The notes under the pieces are model-generated. The model had not been told where the DNA came from. It did no database searches and saw only the letters and a list, made by a program, of their open reading frames with translations. This document shows positions 1 to 6,280 of a stretch of DNA of 11,810 bases, in pieces (within the stretch, counting starts at the first letter, position 1; every line of letters starts with the position of its first letter). The translations under genes were made by a program, and so were the position numbers. The DNA is from an uncultured Clostridia bacterium (GTDB taxonomy: Bacteria > Bacillota > Clostridia > Christensenellales > Aristaeellaceae): the NCBI GenBank assembly GCA_937934775.1, contig CALGYL010000017.1, forward strand, positions 1 to 11,810, in the 5' to 3' direction.

Positions 1-98
1 CTCCGCTTGAAATAGCGCGGCGGCTCCTGCGCTTTACGCTCCTTGCAGGATGAAAAATCCCTCGCCGCTTTGGAAGAAATAATGTTTCGTATTGGTAT
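1..98 (+). repeat. MITE-like repeat, right end only (cut by window edge)
   Basis: Positions 39-98 align base for base, with a two-base length difference, to the right end of the complete element at 3788-3849. Shared blocks include CTCCTTG, AAAATCCC, CGCTTTGGA, TAAT.TTTCG and the terminal ATTGGTAT (91-98). Positions 1-38 match the second copy poorly, so the copies diverge inside or this one is rearranged. No transposase is visible, so this would be a non-autonomous element. The left end lies outside the window. Confidence 0.6.
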
Positions 99-101
99 AA
101 G

Positions 102-302
102 GTTCCCGGCGACCAGCGCGCCGGGAACGCGTTCGGGCTGCCAGTGCGCACACTGGCAGCCCGAACAATTCCTTCCGTCAGCGGGCCTGAAATCCGGCTG
201 GATTTCAGGCCCGCGCAGGTTCTTCTTCTGTTTTGAAAATCCGTAGAGCGAATTTTCAAAACCCGTCCTTCGCGATGAAAGACCCGTAGGGGATTTCATC
301 GC
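102..302. repeat. Array of five consecutive perfect hairpins (non-coding)
   Basis: The 295 bases beside the left gene hold no credible CDS but contain five back-to-back inverted repeats. (1) 102-111 with 119-128: GTTCCCGGCG, 10 bp stem, 7-base loop. (2) 131-146 with 151-166: GTTCGGGCTGCCAGTG, 16 bp, loop CGCA. (3) 181-195 with 200-214: GCGGGCCTGAAATCC, 15 bp, loop GGCT. (4) 230-240 with 252-262: GTTTTGAAAAT, 11 bp, 11-base loop. (5) 272-280 with 294-302: GCGATGAAA, 9 bp, 13-base loop. Hairpin 5 overlaps the stop codon of the minus-strand DUF218 gene, so the array would be the 3' untranslated region of that operon. The loops of hairpins 4 and 5 share CCGTAG. None has a clear U-tract, so these are not textbook terminators. 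They resemble mosaic intergenic repeats (REP/BIME-like) in layout, but the family is unknown to me. Confidence 0.8.
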
Positions 303-904
303 CAGAATACAAGCGTTTTCAGCGTCCCGCCCAGCGCGTAGTTGATCCAGCTCAGGCTCTCGCGGAAGCGGGCCTCGATGCGCTGGCTCCAGGTGATGTT
401 TCCGGGCGCGGCCGCGCCGATGGCGTCCAGCCCCTGATCCGCGGCCAGCCACAGCGCGCGGGTGATGTGGTAATCGCTTGTGACGATGATGGCGGTCTTC
501 ATGCCCCGCGCATCCATTGCCGCCCGGGCATTTTTCAGGTTTTCGATGGTGTCGGTGGACTGGTCCTCCACTTCGAGGGCCGTCTTGGGCACGCCGTGCG
601 CGGTCAGCCAGTCTGCCATCGCGCCGGCTTCGGTCTGGGGCTCATCGCGCCCCTGCGCGCCGCAGACGATGAGGAGCGTCCCATAGCCGTCCTGATAGGC
701 CTTCAGCGCCGTCTCTACCCGGTGCAGGACCGTGGTGGACAGTTCGCCGTCCGGCATGATGCGCGCGCCCAGCACGATGATCGCGTCCCGCTTTTCAAGC
801 GGCCGGGGCGTCTTCTCCGAGAGGAATACCGCGGTCATCAGCCCAAGCTCCAGCACCGCGCCCACCGCCGCCAGGATGACGACGCCTTTCCAGAATTGGT
901 TCAA
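296..904 (-). CDS. DUF218 / YdcF-SanA-type membrane-anchored protein
   Basis: The protein has 202 residues. One N-terminal membrane segment (about residues 7-29) leads into a DUF218 domain: a strand with AIIVLGA (41-47), GAQGRDEPQTEA (82-93), a STDTIEN stretch (116-122) and TSDYHITRA (142-150). These polar motifs form the conserved pocket of the YdcF/SanA family. Its members are linked to envelope and peptidoglycan-precursor functions, but their reaction is poorly defined. The predicted topology puts the domain outside the membrane. The start is TTG, chosen because GGAGG lies 7-8 bases upstream and because the TTGA overlap with the upstream glycosyltransferase stop implies translational coupling. 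It is the last gene of a three-gene operon. The link to the glycosyltransferases suggests a role in surface glycan or envelope metabolism, which is inference. The stop codon lies inside hairpin 5 of the downstream array. Confidence 0.85.
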   Translation of the reverse strand: MNQFWKGVVILAAVGAVLELGLMTAVFLSEKTPRPLEKRDAIIVLGARIMPDGELSTTVLHRVETALKAYQDGYGTLLIVCGAQGRDEPQTEAGAMADWLTAHGVPKTALEVEDQSTDTIENLKNARAAMDARGMKTAIIVTSDYHITRALWLAADQGLDAIGAAAPGNITWSQRIEARFRESLSWINYALGGTLKTLVFWR

Positions 905-2049
905 AGCCGTTCCTCCATGAATTTTAGGATGCCCGACGCCCGCGCGCCAATCTCAAGCGCCGCGCCGGTCTGTTTCGCGCCCTTCGCCAGACGCGCCCGG
1001 AGCGCCGGGTCGTCTCTCAGCCGGGCGATGGCTCCGGCCACCTGTTTTACGTCGGCCGGGTCGATGCGCAGGGAATTCTCCGCCGTCAGCAGGCCGTCGT
1101 TGAAGGGCAGGTCGGAGGAGATCACCGGCAGGCCCATCGCCAGCGCCTCCACGATGGCGTTGCAGCAGCCCTCGTTCAGCGTGGGCAGCGCGAAGACGTC
1201 CGACGCCGCCAGGTATTCGGGGATCTTTTCGTGGTCCAGCGCCCCCGCAAACAGCATGCCCTTCGCGTCCGGCGCTTCGTCGCCCCGGCCGATGAAGACC
1301 GAGGACGTGCCCGCCTCGTCCAGCGCCCGGCACAGGACTTTGACGCCCTTTCGCGCGATGAAGCCGCCCACGAAGGACACGATGAAGGCGTCCTGTGGCA
1401 GGTTCAGCTTCTCCCGGGCCTTCGCCCGGTCCATCGGGTGGAATCTCGCGGGGTCCACGGCGTTGGGGAACACCTGGACGTGCTCCGCGCGGGGGTAGTA
1501 GCCGTCCGCCACGATTTCCCGCGCGTTCTCGCCCGAGACCGCCACCACGCCGGAGAGGTGGGCGAGCCGCCGGACGATTTCCGCTTTCGGGATGCCGGAG
1601 AACAGCTTCACCGTGCTTTCGCCGTAGGCCAGAAAAGACGGAATGTTCATCTTTTGCCCGATCTCCGCCGCCGACAGGCCCGATGGGAACACGAAGTGGC
1701 CGTAGAGCGCCTCCGGTTTCTCCGGAAGGGCGTCGATGGCCCGTTCCGCCGCGCACCGGTAGGCGGCGAGCGTCCACATCGCGGGCCTGAAGGGCCCGAT
1801 ATCCCGCCCGCCGAAGGAGACGAATCGGGGGCGCAGGATGGTCACCGCATGGCCTTGGGCAGTGGGCCTGATTTCCCGGGTTGGCGGCACCTTGCCGCCC
1901 TTTGCCAGCCGCCTCAGGGGGTTGACCGGCTGCACCACCGTCACTTGGACGGAAAAATCTGCCATTGCGTTCACCAGTTGCTCTACAAAAGGGTACACCG
2001 GCTCGCCCGGCGCGGGATATTCCTTGGTGATTACCGTAAGCCGCTTCAC
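901..2049 (-). CDS. GT4-family glycosyltransferase (second gene of operon)
   Basis: The protein has 382 residues, a normal length for GT-B fold, GT4-type (Glycos_transf_1) enzymes. The N-terminal domain opens with LTVITKEYPAPGEP and a segment typical of acceptor-side binding. The C-terminal nucleotide-sugar domain carries VFPNAVDP (193-200), FVGGFIARKG (226-235) and the EX7E retaining-transferase motif with Glu293 and Glu301, followed by ALAMGLPVISSD. No signal peptide or membrane segment is evident, so it probably acts at the cytoplasmic face of the membrane. The start is GTG: GGAGG lies about 7 bases upstream and the GTGA overlaps the stop of the preceding transferase by 4 bases. Donor and acceptor cannot be read from sequence. 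Two different GT4 enzymes plus a DUF218 protein suggest a short glycolipid or exopolysaccharide pathway (inference). Confidence 0.9.
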   Translation of the reverse strand: MKRLTVITKEYPAPGEPVYPFVEQLVNAMADFSVQVTVVQPVNPLRRLAKGGKVPPTREIRPTAQGHAVTILRPRFVSFGGRDIGPFRPAMWTLAAYRCAAERAIDALPEKPEALYGHFVFPSGLSAAEIGQKMNIPSFLAYGESTVKLFSGIPKAEIVRRLAHLSGVVAVSGENAREIVADGYYPRAEHVQVFPNAVDPARFHPMDRAKAREKLNLPQDAFIVSFVGGFIARKGVKVLCRALDEAGTSSVFIGRGDEAPDAKGMLFAGALDHEKIPEYLAASDVFALPTLNEGCCNAIVEALAMGLPVISSDLPFNDGLLTAENSLRIDPADVKQVAGAIARLRDDPALRARLAKGAKQTGAALEIGARASGILKFMEERL

Positions 2050-3155
2050 CGGGAGACCTCCTCGTACAGCGCCTGATAGGTTTTTGTAATCCGGTCCCAG
2101 TCGAACTTTGCGCTGCCCCGCAACGCCGCGGCGCTGAAGCGCGGGGAATCCTTCAGGATCACTTCGATTTTGTCCGCGATGGCCTCCGGATCGCCGGGAT
2201 CGATGGCAAAGCCCACCTCGCCGTCCGGGAATTGGCCGTCAAAGCCCTGCCCCCGGGTGTAGAGGACCGGCAGGCCCTGGCTGATCGCCTCCGCGTAGAC
2301 CAGGCCGAAGGTCTCGCGGCCCGACGGCAGCAAAAACGCGTCCGCCGCGCGGTACAGCGGCATCAGTTCCGCCATCGGCCGTGGCGGAAGAAGCTCCACA
2401 AGCTTCGAGGCCCTTGCGGCCGCCACAACGACTTCGTCCAGTGGCTGGCCCACCACCGTCAGGCGGACGCTTCGTCCCCGGGCGGCCAGCGCCTCCGCCG
2501 CGCGGATGGCCGCGGGCAGGTTCTTACGGGGCACCAGCTGTCCAACGAACAATAGCCGCGCCGTTCCGGGGTTTGCCTCGGCGCGGGGCGCGGGCTGATC
2601 GGTCAGCCACAGCGCGTCCACGCCGTTGGGGACGACAGCGGATTTTTCCTGAACCTTTGCCATCTGCGCTTCGGAAAGGTAGGGGAGGAGCGCCTTCTCC
2701 CGGTAACTCTGGGAGAGGAAGACCACCTTCGACGCATGTTTCAGAATCCGCCGGGCCAGCGGCCGGAGGTGGGGCATGCGCTTTAAAAGCACGTTGACGT
2801 CGGTATCCCGCACGGCGACGAGGTAGGGTACCCCCGTCCGCCGGTGGAGGGCATACGCGATGCCGCCGTTGGTCAAAAGCGAATGGGCGTGGATCACATC
2901 GTAATCGGCGGGCGTATAATGGTTCAGCGCGCCGCGCAGCATCTTATACTGTTTGAGATGAAAGGACAGCCTGTCCAGATGGTGGTGGTTCAGGTCCACC
3001 GTCGTATACGGTCCAAAATCCCGCCCCGCGGGGTCAAAGCCCTTGGGAGCGGGCGTATAGACGGCGATCTGATCCCCCAGCGCCGCCTGCCGGTCGAACA
3101 GGTTTTTATAAAACGCGCCCGTCTGGTAGTACGAATTGATGTGCAGAACCCGCAT
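2046..3155 (-). CDS. GT4-family glycosyltransferase (first gene of operon)
   Basis: The protein has 369 residues from the chosen start. It is a GT-B glycosyltransferase with N-terminal MRVLHINSYYQTGAFYKNL, a DVIHAHSLLTNGG stretch (86-98) typical of GT4 acceptor domains, VPNGVD (175-180), FVGQLVPRKN (203-212) and the EX7E motif with Glu281 and Glu289 (GRETFGLVYAEAISQGLPV). No membrane segment is apparent; it is probably cytosolic or membrane-peripheral. An ATG at 3173 is also in frame, but the ATG at 3155 is preferred: it follows GGGAGG after a short spacer and gives the canonical family N-terminus. The gene is first in the operon, downstream of the promoter at 3192-3220, and diverges from the metal-sensor gene. 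The sugar substrates are unknown. It is only loosely similar to the next gene, so this is not a recent duplication. Confidence 0.9.
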   Translation of the reverse strand: MRVLHINSYYQTGAFYKNLFDRQAALGDQIAVYTPAPKGFDPAGRDFGPYTTVDLNHHHLDRLSFHLKQYKMLRGALNHYTPADYDVIHAHSLLTNGGIAYALHRRTGVPYLVAVRDTDVNVLLKRMPHLRPLARRILKHASKVVFLSQSYREKALLPYLSEAQMAKVQEKSAVVPNGVDALWLTDQPAPRAEANPGTARLLFVGQLVPRKNLPAAIRAAEALAARGRSVRLTVVGQPLDEVVVAAARASKLVELLPPRPMAELMPLYRAADAFLLPSGRETFGLVYAEAISQGLPVLYTRGQGFDGQFPDGEVGFAIDPGDPEAIADKIEVILKDSPRFSAAALRGSAKFDWDRITKTYQALYEEVSR

Positions 3156-3191
3156 ATTCCCTCCCGGGCGCATCCTGAGCCCGCTTTTTCC

Positions 3192-3220
3192 ATGATACCA
3201 CAGCCCGCGCGCCGAATCAA
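3192..3220 (-). promoter_or_regulatory. Sigma-A-type promoter of the glycosyltransferase operon
   Basis: Read on the minus strand, TTGATT (3215-3220), a 17-base spacer and TATCAT (3192-3197) give a good housekeeping promoter about 37 bases before the chosen start at 3155. The -35 box lies 25 bases from the -35 box of the divergent ArsR promoter, so the two could influence each other. Confidence 0.65.
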
Positions 3221-3245
3221 CCGGTGTAAATTCTTTGGCGGGGGG

Positions 3246-3274
3246 TTGACAGAGCGAGCGCCCGGAGGTATATT
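3246..3274 (+). promoter_or_regulatory. Promoter of the ArsR-family sensor / efflux ATPase unit
   Basis: TTGACA (3246-3251), a 17-base spacer and TATATT (3269-3274) form a near-consensus promoter. The predicted operator begins three bases after the -10 box, the arrangement expected for repression by an ArsR/SmtB-type protein that leaves DNA when it binds metal. Confidence 0.75.
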
Positions 3275-3276
3275 AT

Positions 3277-3296
3277 ATATGAACGATTGCTCATAT
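3277..3296 (+). promoter_or_regulatory. Predicted ArsR/SmtB-family operator (imperfect inverted repeat)
   Basis: ATATGAAC (3277-3284), four bases, and GCTCATAT (3289-3296) form an inverted repeat with one mismatched pair. The half-site ATATGA(A/G)C is like the ATATGAAC-type half-sites described for SmtB, CzrA and CadC operators. It lies between the -10 box and the start of the adjacent sensor gene, so autoregulation by that protein is the obvious inference. Confidence 0.75.
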
Positions 3297-3313
3297 GAAA
3301 GGATGTTTGCGCG

Positions 3314-3661
3314 ATGAAGACGACGGTCTCCTGCTGCGACGGCCAGCATCCCCATCCGCCCGTCGGGGCGGCTCCGGATGAGGAAATGCTGTACGATCTG
3401 GCCGACCTGTTCCGATTGTTCGGGGATTCGACGCGGGTGCGCATTCTGTACGCGCTGATCGGAAGCCCGCTGTGCGTGTGCGACATCGCGGCCCAGTTGG
3501 ACATGACCCAGTCGGCCATCTCCCACCAGCTTCGGCTTTTGAAGCAGGCCAAACTGATCCGGTCAAAGCGCGAGGGCAAGGCGGCGCTCTACTCTCTCGC
3601 GGACGATCACGTGCGCACCATCCTGGACCAGGGCATGGAGCACGTGGCGGAAGAGGGCTGA
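3314..3661 (+). CDS. ArsR/SmtB-family metal-sensing repressor (CadC-like)
   Basis: The protein has 115 residues and a winged helix with the recognition region around MTQSAISHQLRLLKQAKLI. Two metal sites of the family can be read. The alpha3N site has Cys54-Val-Cys56 (LCVCDIA) with Cys7-Cys8 in the N-terminal tail, as in Cd/Pb-sensing CadC. The alpha5 site has Asp97-x-His99 and His110-x2-Glu113, matching the D-x-H / H-x2-E pattern of SmtB. Expected inducers are therefore Cd, Pb or Zn. An AAAGGA precedes the ATG by about 10 bases. The gene has its own promoter and operator and should also control the downstream P1B ATPase. Its TGA stop uses the first base of an inserted MITE-like element. Confidence 0.92.
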   Translation: MKTTVSCCDGQHPHPPVGAAPDEEMLYDLADLFRLFGDSTRVRILYALIGSPLCVCDIAAQLDMTQSAISHQLRLLKQAKLIRSKREGKAALYSLADDHVRTILDQGMEHVAEEG

Positions 3662-3849
3662 TACCAATTTGGAACATTATAGCATCGTCACGCCGAGTCT
3701 TTTCGCGCATAACTTCGTCGCTCTCCGCGTTAGCGTAGCGCTGCATTTCACGCCGAAGGCGTATCCCGAAGGGTCGCCTGGCTCCGACTCCTTGTTCTGC
3801 ATCGAAAATCCCTTGGCGCTTTGGATGCACTAATATTTCGCATTGGTAT
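3661..3849. mobile_element. MITE-like element, 189 bp, ATACCAAT termini
   Basis: The segment starts with ATACCAAT (3661-3668) and ends with its reverse complement ATTGGTAT (3842-3849). The inverted similarity extends with mismatches to about 20 bases (GGAACATTAT at the left against the complement of TAATATTTCG at the right). It carries two small internal hairpins, CGCC-GAA-GGCG and CCC-GAA-GGG, and no ORF for a transposase. Its right third is repeated at 39-98. No target-site duplication is clear. It fills most of the gap between the sensor gene and the efflux ATPase. Confidence 0.7.
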
Positions 3850-3900
3850 GGCGGCAGGCGCGCCGCGGGGCATAAAAAGCATGCGAAAGGGCGAAACAAA

Positions 3901-5745
3901 ATGGAACGTGAACACAAAATGATGCTGGGACGCATTCTGGCCGCGGTGGCGCTTCTGATTGTCGCGTGGCTTCTTCCGCTGACGGGGCCCTTAAAATTCC
4001 TGGCTTTCCTCATCCCCTATGCCGTTTCTGGGTGGGACGTCCTCTGGCGCGCGGCTAAAAATATCATGCACGGCGAGGTGTTCGACGAAAACTTCCTGAT
4101 GGTGGTGGCCACTCTGGGCGCGCTGGCGCTGGGCGAATACCCGGAAGCCGTGGCGGTGATGGTATTTTATCAGGTGGGCGAGCTGGCCCAGGACATCGCG
4201 GTGACGCGATCCCGCGCCTCCATCGAACAGCTGATGGACATCCGGCCGGACAGCGCCAATCTGGAAAAGGACGGGCAGATCCAGGTCGTGCGTCCGGAGA
4301 GCGTTCAGGTGGGCGACATCATCCTGGTCAAACCGGGTGAAAAAGTACCGCTGGACGGCGAGGTGCTGGAGGGCGCTTCCACCCTGAACACGTCGGCCTT
4401 GACGGGCGAATCACTCCCCCGGGAGGTCGCCCCCGGCGACGATGTGCTCAGCGGCTGCGTCAACCTGTCGGGCGTACTCCGGGTGAAGGTGTCAAAACCC
4501 TATGGCGAATCGACCGTGGCCAGAATCCTGGAGCTCATTCAGGACTCCGGCGACAAAAAGGCGAAGGCCGAGCAGTTCATCACCAAGTTTGCGCGGATCT
4601 ACACGCCGCTGGTGGTGTTCGCGGCGCTGGCGCTGGCGCTGGTCCCGCCGCTCTTTGACGGGTACAATTTCGCCGAGTGGGTGAAGCGGGCCCTGATCTT
4701 CCTGGTCATTTCCTGCCCCTGCGCGCTGGTATTGTCGGTGCCGCTGAGCTTCTTCGGCGGGATCGGCGGCGCGTCCCGGCGGGGCATTCTGATCAAGGGC
4801 GGCAACTACGTGGAGGCGCTGGCCCGGGCCGAGACGGTGGTCTTTGACAAGACCGGCACGCTGACGAGAGGCGTGTTCGAGGTGACAGCGGTGCACCCGG
4901 ACCAATTGCCGGAGCAGAAGCTGCTGGAGCTGGCCGCGCTGGCCGAGCAGTACTCGGATCACCCGATCGCCGCGTCCCTGAAGGCCGCGGTCAAGCACGC
5001 CTATGACCGCGCCCGCGTGACCGACGCCCGGGAGATCGCGGGGCAGGGCGTGTGCGCCACCATCGACGGCCGGGAGGTTTGCGTGGGCAACGGGCGGCTG
5101 ATGGAATCGGTGGGCGCCGCGTGGCGGGACTGCCACCTGCACGGCACCATCGCCCATGTGGCGGTGGACGGGGTGTACGAGGGCCACATCGTGATCTCCG
5201 ATAAGGTCAAGGACGGAGCGGCTGAGGCGGTCCGAGCGCTGCGGGCGCTGGGCGTGAAGCACATCGCCATGCTGACCGGCGACCAGCAGGCCCCCGCCGA
5301 CGAGGTCAGGGATGAACTGGGCATCGACGCGGCCTACGGAAACCTGCTGCCCGCGGGCAAGGTCGAAAAGGTGGAGCGGCTTCTGGCCGAGAAGTCCAAA
5401 AAAGGTACGCTCCTCTTCGTGGGTGACGGCATCAACGACGCGCCGGTTCTCTCCCGGGCGGACGTGGGGTTGGCGATGGGCGCGATGGGCTCCGACGCCG
5501 CCATCGAAGCCGCCGACGTGGTCTTGATGGACGACCGCCTGGAAAAGCTGCCCAAGGCGATCGGGATCGCGCGTCGCACCATCCGCATCGCGCAGCAGAA
5601 CATCGCCTTCGCGCTGTCGGTGAAGGCGCTGGTGCTGGTTCTGGGGGCCATGGGCCTTGCCAACATGTGGATGGCGCTGGCGGCGGATGTGGGCGTGGCG
5701 CTTCTGGCCATCCTGAACGCGGCGCGGGCGCTGAAAACCGATTGA
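3901..5745 (+). CDS. cadA: P1B-2-type heavy-metal efflux ATPase (CadA/ZntA-like)
   Basis: The 614-residue integral membrane pump is predicted to export Zn, Cd or Pb using ATP. Motifs in order are TGES (168-171, actuator), CPC in a membrane helix (272-274), the DKTGT phosphorylation site (Asp316), SDHPIA with the family HP pair (354-355), MLTGDQ, and GDGINDAP (508-515). The last membrane region has a Lys in SVKALVLVL and an Asp in AADVGVALLAILNAARAL, the P1B-2 substrate-site pattern. The usual N-terminal GMxCxxC metal-binding domain is absent: the protein starts directly at the first membrane helix, which explains its shortness compared with CadA or ZntA (about 700 or more residues). AAAGGG lies about 10 bases before the ATG. 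An in-frame ATG-ATG six codons later is an alternative start. It is probably co-transcribed with the sensor gene through the MITE; no separate promoter was found. Confidence 0.93.
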   Translation: MEREHKMMLGRILAAVALLIVAWLLPLTGPLKFLAFLIPYAVSGWDVLWRAAKNIMHGEVFDENFLMVVATLGALALGEYPEAVAVMVFYQVGELAQDIAVTRSRASIEQLMDIRPDSANLEKDGQIQVVRPESVQVGDIILVKPGEKVPLDGEVLEGASTLNTSALTGESLPREVAPGDDVLSGCVNLSGVLRVKVSKPYGESTVARILELIQDSGDKKAKAEQFITKFARIYTPLVVFAALALALVPPLFDGYNFAEWVKRALIFLVISCPCALVLSVPLSFFGGIGGASRRGILIKGGNYVEALARAETVVFDKTGTLTRGVFEVTAVHPDQLPEQKLLELAALAEQYSDHPIAASLKAAVKHAYDRARVTDAREIAGQGVCATIDGREVCVGNGRLMESVGAAWRDCHLHGTIAHVAVDGVYEGHIVISDKVKDGAAEAVRALRALGVKHIAMLTGDQQAPADEVRDELGIDAAYGNLLPAGKVEKVERLLAEKSKKGTLLFVGDGINDAPVLSRADVGLAMGAMGSDAAIEAADVVLMDDRLEKLPKAIGIARRTIRIAQQNIAFALSVKALVLVLGAMGLANMWMALAADVGVALLAILNAARALKTD

Positions 5746-5770
5746 AAACCATCTTCGGGCGTGCTATAAT
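5742..5770 (+). promoter_or_regulatory. Promoter of the DtxR/MntR-family regulator
   Basis: TTGAAA (5742-5747), a 17-base spacer and TATAAT (5765-5770), preceded by an extended TGC, form a strong promoter. The -35 box overlaps the stop codon of the efflux ATPase. The leader to the TTG start would be only about 18 bases. A short inverted repeat, GCCTC (5771-5775) with GAGGC (5783-5787), lies at the expected transcription start and contains part of the ribosome binding site. Confidence 0.75.
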
Positions 5771-5794
5771 GCCTCAGGTAGGGAGGCGAAGCGC

Positions 5795-6172
5795 TTGCGT
5801 GTTGAGGAGTCCAAAGAGAATTATCTGGAGGCCATCTATGTGCTCTCCAGGCAGCACGGCTTTGTCCGTTCGGTGGATGTGGCCAACTATTTTGAGTTTT
5901 CCAAGCCCAGTGTCAGCGTGGCGATGGCCAACCTGCGCCAGGCGCTGCTCATCACCGTGGACGATGCGGGCGGCATCCATCTGACCGATGCGGGCCGCGC
6001 GCTGGCCGAACAGGTCTACGAGCGCCACCTGCTCCTGACCAGATTTTTAACCGAGCTGGGCGTGGATTCCGAAACCGCGCAGCAGGATGCCTGTCGTATT
6101 GAGCACGTGATCAGCCAGATCAGCTTTGAAAAACTGCGGGAACATGTGACGCAGATGATGCCACGGGAATAG
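5795..6172 (+). CDS. DtxR/MntR-family metal-dependent transcriptional regulator
   Basis: The protein has 125 residues: an N-terminal winged helix (about 1-70) with recognition helix region KPSVSVAMANL, then the metal-binding and dimerisation domain, with no C-terminal SH3-like domain, so it has MntR-like length. Candidate ligands by alignment to the family are Glu12, His78, Cys100, Glu103 and His104. The segment DACRIEHVIS matches the Cys-x2-Glu-His motif of DtxR/IdeR (iron type) rather than the Glu-x2-Glu-His of MntR, while the residue equivalent to DtxR Met10 or MntR Asp8 is Asn9. Metal preference (Fe or Mn) is therefore uncertain. The start is TTG, supported by GGGAGG 8 bases upstream. It would normally repress metal-uptake genes when metal is plentiful; none are in the window. 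Confidence 0.9.
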   Translation: MRVEESKENYLEAIYVLSRQHGFVRSVDVANYFEFSKPSVSVAMANLRQALLITVDDAGGIHLTDAGRALAEQVYERHLLLTRFLTELGVDSETAQQDACRIEHVISQISFEKLREHVTQMMPRE

Positions 6173-6207
6173 TCCTCTGCGCGTTGGGCCGCACCGATGT
6201 TACTGAT

Positions 6208-6236
6208 AATCCCCGGCGAGCGTTTCGCCGGGGATT
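6208..6236 (+). terminator. GC-rich hairpin, probable terminator after the DtxR/MntR-family gene
   Basis: AATCCCCGGCGA (6208-6219) pairs perfectly with 6225-6236 around a five-base loop, giving a 12 bp stem 35 bases after the stop codon. Only three T's follow, so termination may be inefficient. An alternative is a leader structure for the next gene. Confidence 0.5.
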
Positions 6237-6280
6237 TCCAGGATTCCGTACGGATCAAGAAAGACAAAGAAGGTGCCGGG

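Noticed and set aside
43..246. 67-codon plus-strand frame at the left edge
   Set aside because: It runs through the MITE end and hairpins 1-3, its composition follows the repeats, and it has no ribosome binding site.
102..302. CRISPR array
   Set aside because: The hairpins differ in sequence and spacing. There is no constant repeat with variable spacers and no cas gene nearby.
467..1498. Long plus-strand open frame opposite the DUF218 and glycosyltransferase genes
   Set aside because: It is antisense to two genes with clear family motifs and good ribosome binding sites, and its translation shows no family and is rich in Arg, His and Ala, typical of GC-rich shadow frames.
1..3849. Composite transposon formed by the two MITE-like copies
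   Set aside because: The copies are in direct orientation, the left one is incomplete in the window, no transposase is present, and the enclosed genes look like ordinary chromosomal operons.
3843..3876. Promoter for the ATPase at the right end of the MITE (TTGGTA ... CATAAA)
   Set aside because: The spacer between the boxes would be 22 bases, too long for a usual housekeeping promoter, and both boxes are poor.
4492..5262. 256-codon minus-strand frame inside the P1B ATPase
   Set aside because: It runs opposite a complete, motif-rich ATPase and has a low-complexity His/Arg/Gln-rich translation without recognisable domains.
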